Source: Bog-473 sp963701955 (GTDB taxonomy: Bacteria; Actinomycetota; Acidimicrobiia; Acidimicrobiales; RAAP-2). From it: a DNA stretch of 64,000 nucleotides. Numbering within the stretch: position 1 is the first letter of the stretch; the number at the start of each line of letters is the position of its first letter. The position numbers were made by a program, and so were the translations under genes. The notes below the pieces were generated by a model. The model searched no databases and had not been told where the DNA came from. It worked only from the letters and a program-made list of their open reading frames with translations. Shown here one piece after another: positions 32,493-41,613 of this stretch. The stretch lies in NCBI GenBank assembly GCA_963701955.1, contig OY969694.1:3038001-3102000 (forward strand), read 5' to 3'.

Positions 32493-32541
32493 CACATCGC
32501 ACATCGCACATCGCACATCGCACATCGCACATCGCACATCG
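32493..32541. repeat. Seven perfect copies of a 7-bp tandem repeat (CACATCG)
   Basis: CACATCG is repeated head to tail seven times, starting six bases after the sucD stop. It is a microsatellite-like array in an otherwise compact region, so copy number probably varies between strains. No hairpin or coding function is visible. Confidence 0.95.
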
Positions 32542-32616
32542 CCTCCTGCCGGACGTCGCTCTGATCGCGGCCGCGACCCTCGCCGGTGTGCCCGTCTGGC
32601 GGTGAGGGCGCGGCGG

Positions 32617-33324
32617 CTACGTCGTCAGAAGCCGTGCCTCGGTCGGGCCTCCCGTCGCCGACGTCGCCCTGGACTCCGGTGACTGGCCGAGCGTGCCGCG
32701 ACGCTGCTTGGTGGCGATGACGAAGCCCGTGGCGATGAGCCAGATCGGAAAGCCGAACAGGAAGTCGACGAAGGCGAGCGGGCCGCCCAACGCCAACACG
32801 CCCACCAGGATCGAATACCAGCCGAGCGTCTTGGGGAGTGGCGCCACGTCCCGGTTGAGCAGGATGGCCAATCCGGCGGTCAGGGTGACCGTGCACATGC
32901 CGAAGATGATCGCCAGCTCGTTGTTGTCGCTGAAGAAGTTGAGCACTTTCACGATCGTGTACTCGTGGTTGTGCGCAGCAAGGACCAGGGTCACCTGGAA
33001 CGTCCCGAGCACGACGATGCCGGCGACGAGGATGATGCCGGCGGCGAACGACGCGTTGGGCCATAGATCTCCGCTCCCCGCCCGGCGCAGGACCGACCGC
33101 AGCTGGGTTGCGTAGACCAGCATGAACGCCAAGCCCAGCCCCACGAGATAGATGGACGCCCAGTTCTGCGTTGCGTGGGCGTTGTACCAGTGCGCCACGA
33201 CCGCGCCCGATGCGTTCTCACCCGGTGCTCCGCTCCCCAGCGGTCCGAACCCTACGAAGAGGGGCACCACCACCAAAATGCCAATGAAGCCCATCCACCG
33301 GCTCACTCCTGCCGCTTTCATCAC
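32617..33324 (-). CDS. Hypothetical integral membrane protein
   Basis: 235 residues with about six predicted membrane segments, among them FIGILVVVPLFVGFGPL, IYLVGLGLAFMLVYATQL, FAAGIILVAGIVVLGTF, LAIIFGMCTVTLTAGLAILL and YSILVGVLALGGPLAF. The loop after the first segment (AHWYNAHATQNWASI) and the hydrophilic C-terminal 35 residues are the only polar parts. I see no catalytic or transport motif. It is convergent with sucD and divergent from the channel gene. Function unknown. Confidence 0.7.
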   Translation of the reverse strand: MMKAAGVSRWMGFIGILVVVPLFVGFGPLGSGAPGENASGAVVAHWYNAHATQNWASIYLVGLGLAFMLVYATQLRSVLRRAGSGDLWPNASFAAGIILVAGIVVLGTFQVTLVLAAHNHEYTIVKVLNFFSDNNELAIIFGMCTVTLTAGLAILLNRDVAPLPKTLGWYSILVGVLALGGPLAFVDFLFGFPIWLIATGFVIATKQRRGTLGQSPESRATSATGGPTEARLLTT

Positions 33325-33545
33325 TATCCCTCCCTTTGTCCGTTCTGCCGGACATACGGGATCGTGACCCAGCGTGCGCCTCTGGAGGCGCTCGCCCGCA
33401 CGCTCCTGCCGCCAGTGTGCGCCCCCCTTCGCCGGGCAAAAAGGGGGTTAGCACGGACCTGGGAACGGGTGGCTACCACTACCCTCAGCCATGCACCCGC
33501 CAGCCCGGCATACCCCACCGAGAGCGCCTGTCTCGTTAGCGTCTG

Positions 33546-34178
33546 GTGACAATGGAAGAAAGCCCGGCTCCGGGAGCGACAGGATCACGCACCCCGCGGA
33601 GGGGTAAGAACCGCATACCGGCGTCAGCGGTCAGCCTGTCGGACCTCGACAAGACGCAACGGCGGCGGGCCATTGCCTACTCCGGCGTCATTGTCGTCTC
33701 CTCCTGGATCCTCATCTTCGGTGCCTTCTTCGCGCTGCCCATCGGTCACGAGTCCGGACTACGGGCCGTGCTTCGCCTCGGCGCCGATATTGCGCTCATC
33801 GGTGCGGTGTTCGCCTGGCAGATCCGCCGGATCGCCTTCGCGGAACTCCCGGAGCTGCGCGCCGTCGAGGCCCTCGGCGTCGTCATCGCGCTCTTCCTCG
33901 TCCTCTTCGCCGCGATCTACCTCTCGCTCTCGCACGGGAACGGCGGGACCTTCAGCGAGCCGCTGGACCACATACGGGCCATCTACCTGACGATCACCGT
34001 CTTCTCGACGGTGGGGTTCGGCGACATCACGCCGAGAACCGACGGCGCACGAGTCCTGGTGTCGGCACAGATGCTTCTGGATCTGGTCATCATCGGCGTC
34101 GGGGTCCGGCTGCTCTTCAGCGCGGCAAAGAGCAGGATTTCGCCCGCTGCGCCACGGCCGGTCGACGGGAGCGACTGA
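33546..34178 (+). CDS. Two-pore-domain-like (Ion_trans_2) potassium channel
   Basis: Start GTG 33546, or ATG 33552 two codons later; no clear ribosome site. After a 40-residue basic cytoplasmic N-terminus come hydrophobic segments at about 42-64, 76-95, 108-128 and 166-190. Between the last two is a pore helix and the selectivity filter AIYLTITVFSTVGFGDITP; TVGFGD (about 155-160) is the K+ channel signature. Four subunits would form one channel. There is no C-terminal RCK/TrkA_N domain, so regulation by nucleotides is not evident. The gene is intact. Confidence 0.85.
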   Translation: MTMEESPAPGATGSRTPRRGKNRIPASAVSLSDLDKTQRRRAIAYSGVIVVSSWILIFGAFFALPIGHESGLRAVLRLGADIALIGAVFAWQIRRIAFAELPELRAVEALGVVIALFLVLFAAIYLSLSHGNGGTFSEPLDHIRAIYLTITVFSTVGFGDITPRTDGARVLVSAQMLLDLVIIGVGVRLLFSAAKSRISPAAPRPVDGSD

Positions 34179-34210
34179 GCCGGCGTGACGCCCCGGCGTG
34201 GCCGATGCCC

Positions 34211-35440
34211 TCAGTCGATGGGCACCGTCGCCCGCGCAACCTTGGGCTCGCCGCTCCGGCGACGCACCATGAGCCCCGCCAGGGTCACCAGGCCGAGCCC
34301 GCCCACGGCGATCGGGAGCCCCTCGGAGAGGGCGGGCAGCGGATCGACGGTATTCGGGATCGGCTCGCCGTAACCGAAGGGATCGAAGCCACTCTGCTCG
34401 CTGCCGGAGAGTGAGGCCACGAAGAGGCTGCCGTCGAAGGCTCCATTGTTCGAGAGCGTGACCGCCGAGGTGGGGGCGACGACCGTTCCCTGCCACGCAC
34501 CGATGGTCAAGGCATACCCCGACAGGAAGCTCGTGGGTGCGAAATTCCAGACAGTGTTGTCGCGCTCCTGCCCGATCGTCGAGGTGTTGTCACCCTGGCT
34601 GGGCTGAGTGCCACAGTTGCCGTTACTCCAGCTCGCCGGCGTGGGCGCGGTGTTCGGGCAGCCGTAGAAGATGCCGGAGCTGACGCCAGAGAGGTTGAGC
34701 GACGCAGCGTGGTCAGCGGATGGCTGCACCTCTATGAGGCTGGTGGACCCCGCCGGGACGCTGAAGTCGAGACGTTGCGCCGCCGCCAGCTGGTCGGCGG
34801 TCACACTGAAAACATTCACGCTTCCCGTGCCCCAAAATCCAAGGACCGCAGTGAACGGCGACGAGAACCCGACACCGTTCACCGTCCCGGTCGTGCTGCT
34901 GGCACTGGGGCCGTAGTTGTTGGAGCAGGCGACGAGGGCGCTGCCGATGGACGCAAAGCTGAACGGCAAGGTTCCGGCACCGCCACCGATGGTCTTGCCG
35001 GCGCCAGACTGGTTCAGGTTGACGGGTCCACCCGCCGTGCCCGCCACGACGGCGCTTCCCTTGTTGACGTTCAGCTGGCCGGTCTCATTGCCACCTATGA
35101 GGGTCGTGAGTTGGTTGGCCGGGGGCGTGATGCCATTCCCGACGGACCAGTTGGTCGCGGTCAACGCACCGCCGTAGGCGACGGAGCCTCCGGCATCGGA
35201 GCCTGAGCGGGCCGCATCACCGGCGGTGAACTCGCTGAATTGATACGTGTGCGAGTCCGTCCCGCTGATGTCGAGTGTCCCGCAGTTCAGCGAAGCAGGG
35301 TTCGCCGCCCCTGCGCTCGTGACCGGGCCCGTTGCGAACGATCCGACGGTGAGGGAGAGGGCGCCGAGCAGGCCAACACCGATAACACCAGCACCCGCGC
35401 GGGTCCGCCTGCCTCGTGGCCGGTGGTGCCAGAGTCCCAT
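34211..35440 (-). CDS. Choice-of-anchor A domain surface protein
   Basis: 409 residues, intact. Signal peptide: RRTRAGAGVIGVGLLGALSL, cleavage after TSAGA. The mature part has FSEFTAGDAARSGSDAGGSVAYGG, LIGGNETGQLNVNKGSAVV, VNVFSVTADQL, VWNFAPTSF and QGTVVAPTSAVTLSNNGAFDG, the series of motifs in choice-of-anchor A domains, which by definition end in various sorting signals. Here the C-terminus is a helix LPIAVGGLGLVTLAGLMV followed by RRR, with LPALSEG just before it. It lacks LPxTG, so it could be an exosortase-type substrate or simply membrane anchored. It lies downstream of the bitopic protein gene on the same strand. Confidence 0.75.
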   Translation of the reverse strand: MGLWHHRPRGRRTRAGAGVIGVGLLGALSLTVGSFATGPVTSAGAANPASLNCGTLDISGTDSHTYQFSEFTAGDAARSGSDAGGSVAYGGALTATNWSVGNGITPPANQLTTLIGGNETGQLNVNKGSAVVAGTAGGPVNLNQSGAGKTIGGGAGTLPFSFASIGSALVACSNNYGPSASSTTGTVNGVGFSSPFTAVLGFWGTGSVNVFSVTADQLAAAQRLDFSVPAGSTSLIEVQPSADHAASLNLSGVSSGIFYGCPNTAPTPASWSNGNCGTQPSQGDNTSTIGQERDNTVWNFAPTSFLSGYALTIGAWQGTVVAPTSAVTLSNNGAFDGSLFVASLSGSEQSGFDPFGYGEPIPNTVDPLPALSEGLPIAVGGLGLVTLAGLMVRRRSGEPKVARATVPID

Positions 35441-35530
35441 CGGATGGAATCCTGCCGGAGGCGGGTACGCGTTGTCCGAAACTTGTGTGATGTGAGGATG
35501 AACTCTCTCCGAATTCCGAATGTTCTCCGA

Positions 35531-36736
35531 TCAGGGGAATGAGGAGAGAGCCGGCAGTCCGAGGTCCTGGCGCACCTGGTTGTCGGTGGTCTGCGCCGCC
35601 CCGCCCCGGATGTGCAACCCGGACAGCCAGCCCGTGACGTTGGCAGTTCCCGCCGTGGCGTAGGCCTGGAGGAAGTTCACGAGAACCTCCAGCTGTGTGT
35701 GGTCGGCCGCGATCGCAGCCGCCATCGATGGTGGCCACTGGATGAACCGGAGATCGAAGTCGTAGAGGTTGACGGCGGTGCGGTATGCCGCAACCGGGGC
35801 CGTCAGCTGGGCGGCTGTCGGCGTGTTCCCGGAGCTGACGAACACCTTCGTCGCAGCTGCATTGCCCTTCTGGAGACCTTGGGCATACTGCTCGTACTGG
35901 GTCAGCTGTGCTGTGGTGATCGGGAGCACAAACGCAGCGTGGGGAGGTTGACCCGGAGCGGACCGCGCCACTGTCGTCGCCGTTGTCGAGGGCGGCGTGT
36001 CCGACCCGGGGTTCTTGTGCGCCATCCGGATCCCCCAAATGATCGCCACCACTGCGACAATGGCGACGACGCAGAGGACGGCCATTTTGGTCGTGCGGTG
36101 TGACCAGGCTCGGCGAAGGGGGCCGACCGGAGCGCCGTCTGGTGAACCCGACGCAGCTTCAGGCTCCGCTTCGGGCGCGGGGAGGAGCGGGACCGATTCG
36201 TCTTCGTATCGAAGCGGCGCCACATCTGCCAGCAGGGGGTCGGCAACGAATGGAGCGTGCAGTGCAGCAGCGTCTGCTTCCTGGACAGCATCGGCGGAGA
36301 GAGCCGAAGCTGCGACGACGACCGGCACTCCTTGGGTCTCGTTCTGCGTCTCGTTGATGGTGGGTGGTTCCTCGACACGCGGTTCGTGAACGCTGGGCAC
36401 GTCGGCAACAGGGGGAACCCCGGCAACAGTCAGAACTTCGGCGTGGTGAGGGACAGCGGGAACCTCCGCGGGACGCCCAGGCGGCACCTCGCGCGCTGTC
36501 GTCGAGCCTGCCTCGGCCGGCTGGACGGGGTTCCTTGCCGCGACTGGGCGCGCGCGCACTGGGGCAGCGCGCCAATCCCATGTCTGAACAGTGCGCAGCA
36601 GCGAGTCCAAGCGCTCCTCGATGGACTGGTTGCTGAAGGAGCGTGGCTCGTCGTCGGGAAGCGCCGGGGCGTCGGGGCTGGCAACCCGGCCCGACCCGTT
36701 CGTCGTCATGCCGGGGGTGTCCGTGCCGTCACTCAT
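35531..36736 (-). CDS. Bitopic membrane protein with long acidic/Pro-rich cytoplasmic region
   Basis: I start it at ATG 36736 (MSDGTDTPGM); an upstream start would add 15 residues. Residues 1-210 are acidic, Pro/Val/Glu-rich and probably disordered, apart from a short amphipathic element SIEERLDSLLRTVQTW. A single membrane segment MAVLCVVAIVAVVAIIWGI precedes a Thr/Ser linker and a helical outer domain of about 130 residues (LTQYEQYAQGLQKGNAAA, LYDFDLRFIQWPPSMAAAI, HTQLEVLVNFLQAYA). No family is recognised. The architecture recurs in four other proteins of this window (41614, 44777, 45992 and the sortase), suggesting a common scheme. Confidence 0.65.
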   Translation of the reverse strand: MSDGTDTPGMTTNGSGRVASPDAPALPDDEPRSFSNQSIEERLDSLLRTVQTWDWRAAPVRARPVAARNPVQPAEAGSTTAREVPPGRPAEVPAVPHHAEVLTVAGVPPVADVPSVHEPRVEEPPTINETQNETQGVPVVVAASALSADAVQEADAAALHAPFVADPLLADVAPLRYEDESVPLLPAPEAEPEAASGSPDGAPVGPLRRAWSHRTTKMAVLCVVAIVAVVAIIWGIRMAHKNPGSDTPPSTTATTVARSAPGQPPHAAFVLPITTAQLTQYEQYAQGLQKGNAAATKVFVSSGNTPTAAQLTAPVAAYRTAVNLYDFDLRFIQWPPSMAAAIAADHTQLEVLVNFLQAYATAGTANVTGWLSGLHIRGGAAQTTDNQVRQDLGLPALSSFP

Positions 36737-37055
36737 TGGGGTCCTTCGCCCGGCGTGCCATCGGCAGTCGAGCGACTCCACGCCTCACCGCATTGAGGCC
36801 GTCGACGGCCCTGTGCCAGAAGTGGAAGGCGGAACATTCGCCTCAATGTAGCGGCATTGAAAAAGTCCCATTTCTGTGTCACCTGAAGTTCGGACTGCGG
36901 TTACTCGGGTGTCATCCGCGTCATGCAATTGCGGGCCAGAACGCGGAAAGGTAGCGAAATCAGAACGGAACGCAGCACGGGTGACATCCCGGCGTGACCG
37001 TTTGGTGAACGGGTCCGAAATCAACCTCCCGGGCCTCCTTGTTAGAGTCCCCGCG
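36737..37055. other. Divergent intergenic region with an inverted repeat
   Basis: 319 bp between divergent starts. It contains the perfect 9-bp inverted repeat CATTGAGGC (36791-36799) and GCCTCAATG (36840-36848), 40 bp apart, and a related GCATTGA near 36854. These could be regulator half-sites. The stretch 36848-37055 is mildly AT-richer but no clear promoter was found. Confidence 0.4.
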
Positions 37056-38540
37056 ATGCGCCCCGTCGCGATGAGTGAGGTCGAGGCACAGCTGCGACTC
37101 GAAGCCAGCGTCTCCGGGTTCGCAGACCGGGTCCCACTCCTGTCGGCGCGCAGCCTGCTGGCGCGCGGGCAGCGCAATGTCCTGATCGTCGTTGCGCTCC
37201 TCGTCGTCGTTGGCCTGGTGCTCAACGTCCTGCTGACGGTCACGGTGATCTGTGCGTGCCTCACCTTGGCCTATCTCGTCGCAGTGATCTACCGGGCGTA
37301 CCTGTTCACGCGCTCCTCGAGGAGCAATGCGCTGGTTATCGTCAGCGACGAGGAAGCCCTCAGCGTCCCCGACTCCGATCTGCCCTTCTACACGATCTTG
37401 CTGCCCGCCTACAACGAGGCATCGGTGATCAACAAGCTCATCGAGAACCTGGCCCAGATGAACTACCCGGCCAGTCGCTTGGAGGTCCTCCTCTTGGTCG
37501 AGGAGGACGACGAAGAGACCCTGGATGCGCTCCACAGCTCGATGCCGCCGGAGCATTTCAAACTTGTGGTCATCCCCCCGGCCGAGCCCCGGACAAAACC
37601 CAAGGCGCTGAACTTCGGCCTCACGCTTGCACGGGGCGATGTCGTCGCGGTCTACGACGTCGAAGACAAGCCGGATGTCCTGCAACTGCGCCGCGCGGCG
37701 GTCACCCTGGCCCGCTTCGGACCGGAGGTCGGGTGCGTCCAGGCACAGCTCTCTTATCGAAACGCGACGCAGAACATCATCACGAAGTGGTTCACCATTG
37801 AGTATGCGATGTGGTTCTCCTTCTTCCTTCCGGGTCTCGTGACGCTGCATGCCCCGATTCCCCTTGGCGGGACATCGAATCATTTTCGTCGTGACGCCCT
37901 CCGGGCGCTCGGTGGATGGGATCCGTACAACGTCACGGAGGACTGCGATCTCGGGATCCGCATGTTCCGTGAGAAGTACCAGATCAAAGTGCTCGAGTCG
38001 GTCACGCTGGAAGAAGCGAACAGCGACTTCGTCAACTGGGTCAAGCAACGGTCGCGCTGGTACAAGGGCTATCTGCAGACCTTCCTCATCCATCTCCGAT
38101 CGCCCCGGAAGCTCACCAAGGAGATCGGCCTCAAGGGCGATGGCCACCTGTGCGCCTTCGTCGGGAGCACGCCGATCCTGGCGATGCTCAACCCGCTGTT
38201 CTGGCTCCTGACCCTGGTCTGGTTCGTCGCCCACCCTGAGTTCCTGAAGGAGATCTTTCCGGGTCCGGTGTACTACGTCGGCCTTCTCCTGTGGGCTTTC
38301 GGGAACTTCCTGCTCTGGTACCTGACCCTTCTGACCGCAAGGCATACGCGGTCCGACGGGCTGGTCCTCGCTGCCGTCATCGTCCCTCTCTACTGGGTGA
38401 TGATGTCCGTCGCCGCGCTGAAGGCAATGTGGCAGCTGGTCGTCACCCCTTCATTCTGGGAGAAGACCGCGCACGGCCTCGACTCGGGCCATGAACCCGC
38501 AGAACCAGAGGACGTCGAGCGCCTGCGTCTTGTGTCCTGA
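37056..38540 (+). CDS. Membrane GT2 glycosyltransferase, cellulose-synthase-like
   Basis: Start ATG 37056 or ATG 37071. Two N-terminal membrane segments (NVLIVVALLVVVGLVLNVLL, LTLAYLVAVIYRAYLF) precede a GT-A domain: FYTILLPAYNEASVINKLIE, LLLVEEDDEETL, KPKALNFGLTLARGD, VAVYDVEDKPD (DxD-type metal site), TEDCDLGIRM (catalytic TED) and KQRSRWYKGYLQT (Q-x2-RW). Three or four more segments follow. These motifs define processive or N-acetylglucosaminyl-type GT2 enzymes that build a polysaccharide while extruding it. The product is unknown. Intact, 495 residues. It heads the glycosyltransferase group near surface-protein genes. Confidence 0.87.
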   Translation: MRPVAMSEVEAQLRLEASVSGFADRVPLLSARSLLARGQRNVLIVVALLVVVGLVLNVLLTVTVICACLTLAYLVAVIYRAYLFTRSSRSNALVIVSDEEALSVPDSDLPFYTILLPAYNEASVINKLIENLAQMNYPASRLEVLLLVEEDDEETLDALHSSMPPEHFKLVVIPPAEPRTKPKALNFGLTLARGDVVAVYDVEDKPDVLQLRRAAVTLARFGPEVGCVQAQLSYRNATQNIITKWFTIEYAMWFSFFLPGLVTLHAPIPLGGTSNHFRRDALRALGGWDPYNVTEDCDLGIRMFREKYQIKVLESVTLEEANSDFVNWVKQRSRWYKGYLQTFLIHLRSPRKLTKEIGLKGDGHLCAFVGSTPILAMLNPLFWLLTLVWFVAHPEFLKEIFPGPVYYVGLLLWAFGNFLLWYLTLLTARHTRSDGLVLAAVIVPLYWVMMSVAALKAMWQLVVTPSFWEKTAHGLDSGHEPAEPEDVERLRLVS

Positions 38541-38812
38541 CCGAGGGACGGGCACGGGCGGGCTACGGGCGCGGCAACGGTAGCGAAGCGCGTTGGATTC
38601 CCGGAGTGGTCGGGCCACGCGGGGCCAGGCCGGGCCAAACGGCGCCGCGCAAAGATCATCTTGCCGTCGCGCTCAGGTCACACGGGTTGCGAGACACGCC
38701 GCTACATTCCAAGAGCGAATCGATTGACCCGGAAATGACGATGCGCGCCACGATGGGATGTCGCATCGCGAGGGTCCGCGGGACACCGTCCCCCGGGCGG
38801 CGAGGTGGAGAC

Positions 38813-39697
38813 ATGACGTCGAGAAATGTTGGTGCCTTGGTACGGATTGACGGGAGTCGCACAGTCTCCGTGATCGTGCCCACACGGAATGAAGCCGACA
38901 ACGTCCTGGCATTGACGCGGCGGCTTGCCGCGAGCATGGGTGACGCAGGTTGCACATGGGAGCTCGTGTTCGTGGACGACTCCGATGACGACACACCGGA
39001 TCGAATAGCCGCTCTGTGCCGGGAGCATCGGTTCGTCAGGCTTGTCCACCGCGTGCCCGCGCGGCGCCAAGGCGGTCTCTCTGGCGCGGTCGTCGAAGGC
39101 TTCGCCGCGGCAGAGGGAAGCGTGATGGTGGTGATGGATGGCGATTTGCAGCACCCCCCGGAAATCGTCCCAAGTCTGGCCTGGGCGGTCCTGTCGGGCG
39201 GGTGCTCCATCGCCGTAGGGTCCCGCTACGTGGGAGGCGCCGATCTGAACGGGCTGGCCGGACCGTACCGGCGCATGGTGTCGCAGGTTTCCCGCATGGT
39301 CGTTCGGAGTGTCTTCCCGCGCATCCGGGAGGTACGCGACCCCCTCAGTGGGCTCTTCGCCGTCGACCAGAAGGTGATCGCGCACACGTCTCTGGCCCCG
39401 GAGGGTTTCAAGATCCTGTTGGAGGTCCTGATGCGGGGCGACTGGGATCGCGTCCGTGAGGTGTCGTACGTGTTCGCGGCGCGGCAGTCCGGAGGTTCCA
39501 AGGCCGGCTGGCGTGAAGGGACCCAGTTCCTGCGACACGTACTGAGGCTTCGGTTCCCCGGCCGGCATGCGTACGGGCCGCTCACAGCCGCGTCGCCCCG
39601 GGCGGAAGCCGGGCAGACCGGCGACCGGAGTGGCAGTGACGGCGCCGAAGTGTCGAGGACGGGACGCGAGATTCCGTCACCGGTGTTCATCCGCTGA
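38813..39697 (+). CDS. GT2 glycosyltransferase, dolichol/polyprenyl-phosphate mannosyltransferase-like
   Basis: ATG 38813 has AGGTGGAG at 38802-38809 and removes 69 unlikely residues from the longest open frame. VSVIVPTRNEADNVLALTRRL, FVDDSDDDTPDRI, GLSGAVVEGFAAAEG and VMDGDLQHPPEIV are the DPM1/GtrB signature; VGSRYVGGADLNGLAGPYRR and VRDPLSGLFAVDQKVI follow. Such enzymes load a sugar onto polyprenyl phosphate, which GT-C enzymes then use outside the membrane. It has no C-terminal membrane segments, like soluble Dpm. The neighbouring 39775-41574 gene is a candidate user of its product. Confidence 0.85.
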   Translation: MTSRNVGALVRIDGSRTVSVIVPTRNEADNVLALTRRLAASMGDAGCTWELVFVDDSDDDTPDRIAALCREHRFVRLVHRVPARRQGGLSGAVVEGFAAAEGSVMVVMDGDLQHPPEIVPSLAWAVLSGGCSIAVGSRYVGGADLNGLAGPYRRMVSQVSRMVVRSVFPRIREVRDPLSGLFAVDQKVIAHTSLAPEGFKILLEVLMRGDWDRVREVSYVFAARQSGGSKAGWREGTQFLRHVLRLRFPGRHAYGPLTAASPRAEAGQTGDRSGSDGAEVSRTGREIPSPVFIR

Positions 39698-39774
39698 GTC
39701 CTGGTTGCGGGCGACGTCCTTCGGTCGCTCGGGACAGGTCACCGCGGGCTCCGGTCCGCCGACGAATGCGATTG

Positions 39775-41574
39775 CTACGAAACGGTGTCGGAGTGCCGGA
39801 CCACATGGAAGAGGCGAAACTCAGGGCACGTGCCTCGCGACGGGATCTGGTGCACCATTTTCGTGAACCCGCTACCCGTGTCCCAAAGGCGCGGGTATTG
39901 CATGTTCGTGGCCGAGATGGGGACCTGCGCGGGGTCGGGTTCGAGGATGTAGTGCACGTGGAACGTGATCGGATCAGCGAGGATCCGCTGAAAGTCCTGA
40001 TCGTTGGGGATGACGAACAGCTTCGGCTGACTGATCGTGGTGATGACTTCGGGGATACAGCCGGCTGAGTTGTCGACGACAACGTCTCCGTTCGGGAGGT
40101 GGAGGCCGGCGAAGTAGGTGCCTAACGCCAGGATCTGCGGACGGCGCGCCTTCCATTGGATGTCGGTGGTAGTGGGATGCGCATGAAAGATGAAGCCAAT
40201 GTCCTGGCTCTCTTCCCTGGCAATACTCGGATTGACCATGCCTTTCGCTGTCGTGTACGCAGCCGGGACCATCACCACCAGGATGAGGCAGACTCCTGCG
40301 AGCGGCCCCAGCGTGTGCGCGTTCGGCCGGGCCGTTCGGGGACCGGCTCCCGCCGCCACAAGTGCCGCTGCCCGGCGGGGGTTCTGAAGGGCTGCCACGA
40401 GGCTTCCGATCAGCAACACCTGAATCGGGACGGTCGCGATGTAGAACCGGAACCAGCTGAACACCGTGTTGTCGAGGTAGGCCAGCATGTCAAAGGCCAT
40501 TGCACCACCGAGCACTGCCAACGGCGCGAGGATCCGCGGATCCTTCCACGCGAAAGCGACGACGATGGCGGCGATCACGACGATGGGAAGCAACGGGGCG
40601 AGCGCGTTGCTGGCATGGAGGAGGAACAGCACTCGACCGTCAAACGGTGGGTTGTGAGCGTTCTGCACCTGTTCGGAGTTGCCGTAAACGGAGGAGAACT
40701 GCCCGAAGAACTGTCCAGTGATCACGTAGCTCGTGATGGCCCACCCCGCCGCTGCCACAAAGCCAGGGGTAGCGAAGATGGTGAGATCAGCGAGGGCCGT
40801 CTTGGCTCGCGACAACCGCCCCCCGTGGGTCCGCCCGTAACTGACGGCTCCGACGATCACGGCTCCGAGGAGGACCGCACCCGCAGCCTCGTTGCGGGCC
40901 AGATAGCCGAAGCCCAACGCAATGGCGGCATAGGCCAGAGACCGAAGATCGTTCTGACGCATCCAGCGCAAGAGGTAGCGGGTGGATGCTGTCAGTGTGA
41001 ACATATAGAGGCCTTCGCTCATCCCGTTTCCCCCGTACAGGAGGATCATGGGGCTCACGACGAACAAGCCCGTGAGGAGGAGGCGAGGGCCACGGCTGAC
41101 GCCCCATTCTCGTAGCGCCGCCAGGATCTGATATGCGACGCCCGCCATGGCGAGCGAACTGACCAGGCTCCCGGCCATGTTGTAATGCGAGAGATCGGGC
41201 CAGAGGTGATTCCCGAGCAGGAGCACCATGTCGGCGATTGATTGCAACGGGGTCCAGACAAATCCGACTGCGGCGAGGTGTGGGTCGCGGGAGTAGACGA
41301 TGTAGAAGCCGTTCGCCATGCGGGAGAACGCGTCGCCGGTCATCGATCCGTATTTGAAGGCAAGGAGGAGCGCGACGGTGAGATAGCAGCAGAACGCCAG
41401 AACGAAGACGATGGCCCCCTCGCTGAGGAGGCGGCGGGACCATGAGCGCCGCTCGGTCGGGAGCGTCGAAGGAGTCTCCGGGGAAGGGAGGCCCTCGGGC
41501 GTCTCCGAGAACGTGTCGACGCCGGTCTCGAGGTCGTCATCCCGGACCAGGGTCGGTGTGGCGGAGTGTTCCAT
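39775..41574 (-). CDS. Multi-spanning membrane protein, GT-C/PMT-like glycosyltransferase candidate
   Basis: 599 residues. A soluble 45-residue N-terminus, then about ten membrane segments, then a periplasmic C-terminal region of about 160 residues. The first outer loop after segment 1 has GSMTGDAFSRMANGFYIVYS, the acidic GD position expected of the GT-C catalytic loop, followed by HLAAVGFVWTPLQ. Further motifs: YLARNEAAGAVLLG and FDMLAYLDNTVFSWFRFY. GT-C enzymes transfer sugars from polyprenyl carriers to proteins or glycans outside. It is intact and convergent with the DPM-like gene, supporting, but not proving, a shared pathway. It lies 39 bp after the GH18 gene on the same strand. Confidence 0.65.
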   Translation of the reverse strand: MEHSATPTLVRDDDLETGVDTFSETPEGLPSPETPSTLPTERRSWSRRLLSEGAIVFVLAFCCYLTVALLLAFKYGSMTGDAFSRMANGFYIVYSRDPHLAAVGFVWTPLQSIADMVLLLGNHLWPDLSHYNMAGSLVSSLAMAGVAYQILAALREWGVSRGPRLLLTGLFVVSPMILLYGGNGMSEGLYMFTLTASTRYLLRWMRQNDLRSLAYAAIALGFGYLARNEAAGAVLLGAVIVGAVSYGRTHGGRLSRAKTALADLTIFATPGFVAAAGWAITSYVITGQFFGQFSSVYGNSEQVQNAHNPPFDGRVLFLLHASNALAPLLPIVVIAAIVVAFAWKDPRILAPLAVLGGAMAFDMLAYLDNTVFSWFRFYIATVPIQVLLIGSLVAALQNPRRAAALVAAGAGPRTARPNAHTLGPLAGVCLILVVMVPAAYTTAKGMVNPSIAREESQDIGFIFHAHPTTTDIQWKARRPQILALGTYFAGLHLPNGDVVVDNSAGCIPEVITTISQPKLFVIPNDQDFQRILADPITFHVHYILEPDPAQVPISATNMQYPRLWDTGSGFTKMVHQIPSRGTCPEFRLFHVVRHSDTVS

Positions 41575-41613
41575 CTAGCCGACCGAGACCTCTGCGGTGG
41601 TCATCGTCTTGGG

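Noticed and set aside
32493..32541. CRISPR array
   Set aside because: The repeat unit is only 7 bp, with no spacers and no cas genes nearby.
33330..33545. Possible riboswitch upstream of the K+ channel gene
   Set aside because: A GGGTGGCTACCACT stretch recalls short pieces of c-di-AMP riboswitches, but the remaining conserved elements could not be found.
36960..38345. Minus-strand 461-residue open frame opposite the GT2 gene
   Set aside because: The plus-strand frame has clear GT2 motifs; the antisense product is a low-complexity shadow.
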